From Dolomedes plantarius (Eukaryota > Arthropoda > Arachnida > Araneae > Dolomedidae): DNA of 64,000 nt. The DNA lies in contig OU015494.1 in the NCBI GenBank assembly GCA_907164885.2, forward strand, positions 3,151,268 through 3,215,267, in the 5' to 3' direction. Below the pieces are notes generated by a model, which was not told the origin of the DNA, did not search any database, and saw only the letters and a list, made by a program, of their open reading frames with translations. Below are positions 61,291-64,000 of the stretch, piece after piece; the stretch's first letter is position 1, and the number at the start of each line of letters is the position of its first letter. The position numbers and the translations under genes were made by a program.

Positions 61291-61496
61291 GACCCTTTCG
61301 TTTATATGCTTATTTTTATTATTTATTACATTGACGAATAACCTCTGATATCAACCCTTTCTCTTTTATTATTATTAATTTTTTTGCCTTCATATTTCTA
61401 GTATTCTTTCCAGTTTTGCCTTATGCATTTTTAGGTAATACCAAATACGGATCTTTGTTATTACCTAAAAATTTGCATATGAATCACAAGTTTACT
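61291..61496. other. Short AT-rich spacer
   Basis: TTATTATT-rich, nothing recognised. It would be the 3' flank of the minus-strand LTR element. Confidence 0.4.
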
Positions 61497-62019
61497 TGTT
61501 AGAACAAAACCTCTGCCGAACCCCTTCACTTCTACGGGTTCACTTTGGTTCGTTTGTCAAGACGTTTTCAATGATTTACAAATAAATTTTCACAGCATAA
61601 AGTTCTATACACACCCGTGAATATTCAAAGTTTTATTTCTTTCACAAACACATTCACAACATTCAGTTATCCACAGAACTTATTTTACACTACTATATAC
61701 AATTAACTACTTCATCTCCCTATGACTGTTATCTAACAAAGACCTAGTGCGTCTTCGGGGTCTCAATACACCCACGCACCGTATTCGTCTGCCGGCCCTC
61801 CCTAGAGCCAACAACCGCAGACTAAAACAAAACCACACGCCTTCTCTCTCTCGTGGGCACAAACACTCACTCCGACGTCCCCCTGACTTCTGCTCGGGGC
61901 ACCGTATCTGAACACCACACGAATCCCTTATCAAGCCGGGGTCATTGCCCTACCCCCCTGCTTTCTTGAGAGGAAAGTACAGGGACAAAACATAAGGGGT
62001 TGATGCGGCAGACACGACA
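61497..62019 (-). repeat. LTR (3') of a minus-strand gypsy-type element
   Basis: On the minus strand the 523-bp block starts TGTCGTGTCTGCCGC and ends GTTCTAACA (TG...CA). GAAAGAAATAAAACTTT provides a polyadenylation signal near 61635-61650. A polypurine tract lies immediately upstream and a pol-like wreck further upstream, giving the order pol, PPT, LTR. No partner LTR is in the window. Confidence 0.62.
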
Positions 62020-62031
62020 CCTTCCCCCCAA
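62020..62031 (-). promoter_or_regulatory. Polypurine tract of the minus-strand LTR element
   Basis: Minus strand reads CTTGGGGGGAAGG immediately before the LTR start TGTCGTG, the expected plus-strand primer position. Confidence 0.62.
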
Positions 62032-62635
62032 GATGATGGTTGCAGATGCAATCTGCAGACACACATTTGACAATTACCTGTCTGCCGGCCTTTACACACA
62101 ATATTCTATTTACCAAAATTTCACAATAATAATAACAATAACTACAAATGACATAAATCTCAATAATAATAATAAACAAAATAAACGCTCCTAGCACTAA
62201 ACATAATCATAATTACCAATATTTGGAACTATATTTCCAAAACTGTTAATAGCTAACACAGGTAAAATGAAATACTAATATAAAATAATAATAAATGAAA
62301 TACTAATATAAAAATGCGCATCTTCATAACAATGAAATAACTAAAATTACGCAGGTAACATAAAATGAAGTATGAATAATCAAAATGCCTATCTTCATAA
62401 CCCTGAAATAACTAAAGATAACAGAATAACATCAATTAGAAATAAAGGAAATGCGCTTCTTACCATACTGGATACCACATAAAATAGATTTACCACATAA
62501 ACTACATAATATCAATACTCGTTAGTATACTGCAACTAAGAAAGAAAAAAAAAATTGTTAAAATACTACATATAAAGAAAATTATTTAAAACGTTCCACA
62601 CTAAGTCCATCGTAAAAGTTCGTGACTCCTGATAG
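62032..62635. other. AT-rich part of the minus-strand LTR element
   Basis: A non-coding stretch between the polypurine tract and the pol remnant, with AATACTAATATAAAAT repeated near 62270-62310. Confidence 0.4.
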
Positions 62636-63578
62636 CTAGTCCTCGACTGGAAGACACGACACAACATCTGCATTTGCCAGTTTCGCTCCTGGCCGATCCC
62701 TATAATAATTACACAAACCTAAAAGACTTCGTAACTGTGTTTTCGTTTTGGGATGTTCAGTACAATAACTAATTTCACCAGCCTTCTTTATGCTTCTTTC
62801 TTCCAGACAACCATGCTTTTCCCGGGTATTTCTTTGCCTTTTAGAAGACCTGCTTTTGGGTTCTACTTTACGCTTAATAGAAAGAGTTTCTGCAAACACT
62901 GATTTGTTATCTTTCACATCTTGGCAAATTGCCTGCTGAGCATTTTCAGCATCAATGCTTGATTTATGTGCTAAATGCAACACTTTACTTCTTCTATCGT
63001 AAGGCAATACCAGCTGCATCTCTGTTCCTCCTAATATTCTATCTCGATGGAAATTGAGTCCGTCGATCGACACAAAATTCCCTTTCTGTCGTTTCAAATT
63101 CCCTTTCACGGATTCTAAAGAGCCGCATTTTTCTTGTTCTTCTCTATCGTCCCTCGCTCGTAGGCAGTTTAGAATTTCTTGGTCATTATCGCCTGACTCT
63201 ACTCCAAAACATACATTGCGAGGTTCCTTCTCCGTATTCCGTTGACCCCTTTCCCCCCTGGGGGAAGGGTCGCAAATATCCCCCTCGCAAGGCACTGCTC
63301 GTTCCTCAGTAAGAGGAGTTCTTGTTTCATAATCTTCGCCCCAGCTGTGTTCGCGGCGTTCACAAGCAACTGATAAATGCTGGGGGGTAGGAGACATGCG
63401 ACGTTCAATTTATTGGTAACGGCAACGAATATTTCTATGGGATGGAACATCCTATTCCCATGTTTTTTCGTGTGTAGACTAATTGGCACTTTACAGATTT
63501 TTGCCTCGATTTCCTCTCCAAAAGCTGAGGGGAGAGCTATCCTTCCATTCGTCTCGGTATTCGACACGTATGATGCAT
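62636..63578 (-). pseudogene. Gypsy-type Pol remnant with protease-integrase-RT order (Gmr1-like)
   Basis: Two minus-strand frames overlap. Frame 1 (from about 63578 to 63199) reads ALPSAFGEEIEAKICKVPI then HPIEIFVAVTNKLNVACLL, resembling the protease-linker region of a large animal Gypsy-type family. Frame 2 (63397-62636, 253 codons) has an integrase zinc-finger-like LHFHR-type segment LNFHRDRILGG and LVLPYDRRSKVLHLAHKS at residues 115-146. PKTKTQLRSLLGLCNYYRD, the end of reverse transcriptase, is at 216-234. ANADVVSCLPVED, the end of RNase H, closes the frame. Most of each domain is deleted, but the order integrase before RT is that of Gmr1-like Gypsy elements rather than ordinary Gypsy. 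Not functional. The first codons of frame 1, upstream of 63578, derive from the neighbouring LTR. Confidence 0.65.
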
Positions 63579-63812
63579 GTGTAGTGTTCCCGCTCCAAAT
63601 GCGAGAGGCGAACCACGTGACATCACTTCTTTCCCCCTCCTTTGGGGAGATGCGCGCCGTCACGTGAGAGTCGAGGAGAGAAACTCTTGCAGGTCGGACG
63701 CGCTATGCCGTGCGGCGTTCTGAATTGTGTTGTCCGAATAAATGTGTTTAAAAAAGCCTTCTGATGGAGTCTCTGCTTTGTGTCTAGTTCTATAGAGGCA
63801 CGACGAATTACA
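63579..63812 (+). repeat. LTR (5') of a plus-strand retroelement
   Basis: Starts TGTAGTGTTCCCGCTCC and probably ends GACGAATTACA (TG...CA). It contains CACGTGACATCAC-type U3 motifs and AATAAA at 63740. It appears to truncate the opposed Pol remnant. After it, a 21-bp unit (CGGACTATTATATTGGT) is repeated at about 63826-63870. The LTR end and primer site are uncertain. Confidence 0.5.
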
Positions 63813-63944
63813 ACCTCGTCGATTCACCTTACCGGGACTATTATATTGGTTACCCGGACTATTATATTGGTGACCGGCCATCGAACACAGCCTGCGCCTT
63901 CGTACTGCGTCATTGGACTTCCGCTTTCGTTTTCGCCATCAACC

Positions 63945-64000
63945 ATGTCTCTCTCCCCTGGATCAACAACAGAAGCCTCTGCAGTCGTAATACCTACGTA
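63945..64000 (+). CDS. Gag-like start of the plus-strand LTR element (runs off window)
   Basis: ATG at 63945 in a good context (CAACCATGTC) opens MSLSPGSTTEASAVVIPT, still open at the window end. Position about 130 bp after an LTR and the Ser/Thr/Glu-rich opening fit the N-terminus of arthropod Gypsy Gag proteins. Only 18 codons are visible, so the family is not certain. Confidence 0.45.
   Translation, partial: MSLSPGSTTEASAVVIPT

Noticed and set aside
63579..63663. N-terminal part of the 154-codon minus-strand frame as authentic Pol
   Set aside because: These bases belong to the U3 of the plus-strand LTR; only the part below 63578 resembles Pol.

Overview
The window looks like non-coding, repeat-dense DNA from an arthropod nuclear genome. 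An orb-weaver-type spider is the best guess. It is AT-rich, carries long (TA)n microsatellites, and holds no prokaryotic-style operons. It has many Tc1/mariner, hAT, pogo, maT and LTR elements whose transposase fragments read like those common in spider genomes. The organism call is inference from style, not from a diagnostic host gene. I see no complete host gene, rRNA, functional tRNA or CRISPR array.

Host-gene signal is confined to about 4.9-6.3 kb. A CpG-containing patch with a GCGCCTGCGCA (NRF1-type) motif lies between two divergent short first exons: minus-strand ATG at 4976 with donor GTAAGT, plus-strand ATG at 5230 with donor GTAAGC. A plausible plus-strand terminal coding exon follows at 6090-6245. 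These are exon candidates only, and their products are not recognised.

Mobile elements, left to right: a TTAA-flanked element (3071-3811); a hAT MITE (5583-5893); a DD41D mariner (7234-8542); a hAT transposase C-terminal relic (13.5-14.1 kb); a 976-bp element with GTACCTAGG repeats (14502-15477); solo-LTR-like blocks at 12.3, 15.5, 19.4 and 31.3 kb; an unclassified inverted-repeat element (16064-17669); a pogo/Tigger-like element (18784-19397); a palindrome-bearing MITE (24066-24384); a Tc1 element with perfect 33-bp ends (24545-25953); a decayed mariner (26632-27138); a Tc1 element with ~220-bp ends (28528-30186); tRNA-derived SINE copies; a second DD41D mariner inside a (TA)n tract (37580-38881); a large non-coding LTR retrotransposon (39072-45069) with PBS, polypurine tract and TAAG target duplication, itself invaded by a maT (DD37D) transposon (40977-42281); a second hAT MITE family (48778-49108); a second long-TIR Tc1 copy (55174-56838); a 5 x 255-bp tandem array (57205-58467); an inverted copy of the first hAT MITE (59747-60031); a 500-N assembly gap (60456-60955); and two opposed LTR retroelements at the right edge, a minus-strand wreck with domain order protease-integrase-RT and a plus-strand LTR followed by a gag-like start that runs off the window.

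Every transposase here carries at least one disabling lesion, and the specific lesions are recorded per entry. The genes do not form a pathway. The main stories are a probable bidirectional host promoter, nested transposition, and several unexplained palindromic or tandem structures.
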